This document shows, in pieces, positions 5,658-6,188 of a DNA stretch of 6,188 nt. Each line of letters starts with the position of its first letter. Within the stretch, counting starts at the first letter, position 1. The notes under the pieces are model-generated. The model was not told the DNA's origin, ran no database searches, and saw nothing but the letters and a program-made list of their open reading frames with translations. The position numbers and the translations under genes were made by a program. Source of the DNA: JALQUL01 sp964556425 (GTDB taxonomy: Bacteria; Pseudomonadota; Gammaproteobacteria; Burkholderiales; Burkholderiaceae_C); assembly GCA_964556425.1 (NCBI GenBank), contig CAZKWC010000108.1:1-6188 (forward strand), written 5' to 3'.

Positions 5658-6188
5658 TCGATTTGAAATATTGCCTACTCCTTTAAAGGATTTGTTCATT
5701 GTTGAACGAAAACCCATTGGTGACTCACGTGGATGGTTTGAGCGTTTTTTCTGTCAAGATGAATGGCAGGCTTGTGGTCTGCAAAAACCAATCGTGCAAA
5801 TGAACCGCACTCAAACACAAGCCAAAGGTAGTGTCAGAGGTATGCACTTTCAGCACAACCCCCATCTTGAAACTAAAATCGTTACCTGCATTAAAGGTGA
5901 GGTGTTTGATATAGCTATCGATTTACGCCCCCAATCTGCCACTTATTTAAAATGGTATGGCACGACTTTATCGGCACAAAATCATAGAAGTTTTTATATT
6001 CCAGACGGTTTTGCTCACGGTTTTCAAACCCTCACTGACGACTGTGAACTGCTTTATTTACACACCGAACGATTTGCACCACAGTGCGCTGATGGTTTAA
6101 ATCCACTCGACCCTGCATTGGCTATTCAATGGCCACTCCCTTTTGCCGAGCTCTCAGAAAACGATAAAAATCGCCCTATGCTCAGCCC
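5650..6188 (+). CDS. rfbC: RmlC/RfbC-family keto-sugar epimerase, 3' end cut off
   Basis: 179 codons are visible before the right edge. The ATG overlaps the rfbG stop by 8 nt with no Shine-Dalgarno, suggesting translational coupling. The cupin-fold epimerase family is clear: DSRGWFE (25-31), Q50 and N52 of the substrate strand, VRGMHFQ (62-68) with R63 and the catalytic base H66, K76, IPDGFAHGF (117-125), Y136 as likely catalytic acid, and LSENDK with D172, the likely partner of H66. Classical members act on dTDP-4-dehydro-6-deoxy-glucose at C3 and C5 to make the rhamnose precursor. Here, directly after rfbFG and with no dTDP genes in view, a CDP-4-keto-sugar substrate is more likely. From memory of the family consensus, F142 replaces the usual second Tyr, L137 the usual Lys after Y136, and N151-P-L-D the usual W-N/D-D-P motif. 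The symbol denotes the family, not a proven substrate. Only a few residues are probably missing. Confidence 0.88.
   Translation, partial: MTNRFEILPTPLKDLFIVERKPIGDSRGWFERFFCQDEWQACGLQKPIVQMNRTQTQAKGSVRGMHFQHNPHLETKIVTCIKGEVFDIAIDLRPQSATYLKWYGTTLSAQNHRSFYIPDGFAHGFQTLTDDCELLYLHTERFAPQCADGLNPLDPALAIQWPLPFAELSENDKNRPMLS

Noticed and set aside
1..6188. CRISPR arrays, insertion sequences, tRNA genes or phage genes
   Set aside because: I looked for spaced direct repeats, transposase-like frames with terminal repeats, and tRNA-like cloverleafs, and saw none.

Overview
This 6.2 kb stretch of a bacterial chromosome has two blocks that diverge from a roughly 560-bp AT-rich intergenic region. It looks proteobacterial. 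The clues are a long-form PurC of about 295 residues (the form I associate with betaproteobacteria and yeast rather than the ~237-residue enteric form), tight 2 to 14 nt gene spacing, and an RfbF-RfbG pair typical of lipopolysaccharide or exopolysaccharide loci. A low-GC beta- or gammaproteobacterium is the best guess, but nothing here fixes the genus.

Left block, minus strand (1-2273). A 215-residue RDD-family membrane protein with an N-terminal four-cysteine zinc-ribbon-like motif is followed 14 nt later by a large cytoplasmic TPR-repeat protein. The TPR gene is open for 537 codons and leaves the window at base 1. The two genes look like one transcription unit. Their job is unknown; a membrane anchor paired with a soluble protein-interaction scaffold is an inference from layout only.

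Centre (2274-2832). No gene is visible. The region is AT-rich and carries several inverted repeats. The most striking is a 40-nt two-step dyad at 2481-2520, followed at once by two smaller ones, forming a structured island up to 2558. Promoters for both blocks must lie here or nearby, but no strong consensus promoter stands out.

Right block, plus strand (2833-6188). purC (SAICAR synthetase, purine synthesis) is followed by a weak terminator-like hairpin. A tightly packed nucleotide-sugar operon then begins: rfbF (glucose-1-phosphate cytidylyltransferase), rfbG (CDP-glucose 4,6-dehydratase) and an RmlC/RfbC-family sugar epimerase that runs off the right edge. RfbF makes CDP-glucose from glucose-1-phosphate and CTP. 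RfbG converts it to CDP-4-dehydro-6-deoxy-glucose. The RmlC-like enzyme probably epimerises that or a later keto-sugar on the way to a deoxysugar for a surface glycan. The known genes form a recognisable pathway. The least explained parts are the zinc-ribbon RDD/TPR pair and the structured intergenic island. I do not see clear evidence of a wholly new system.
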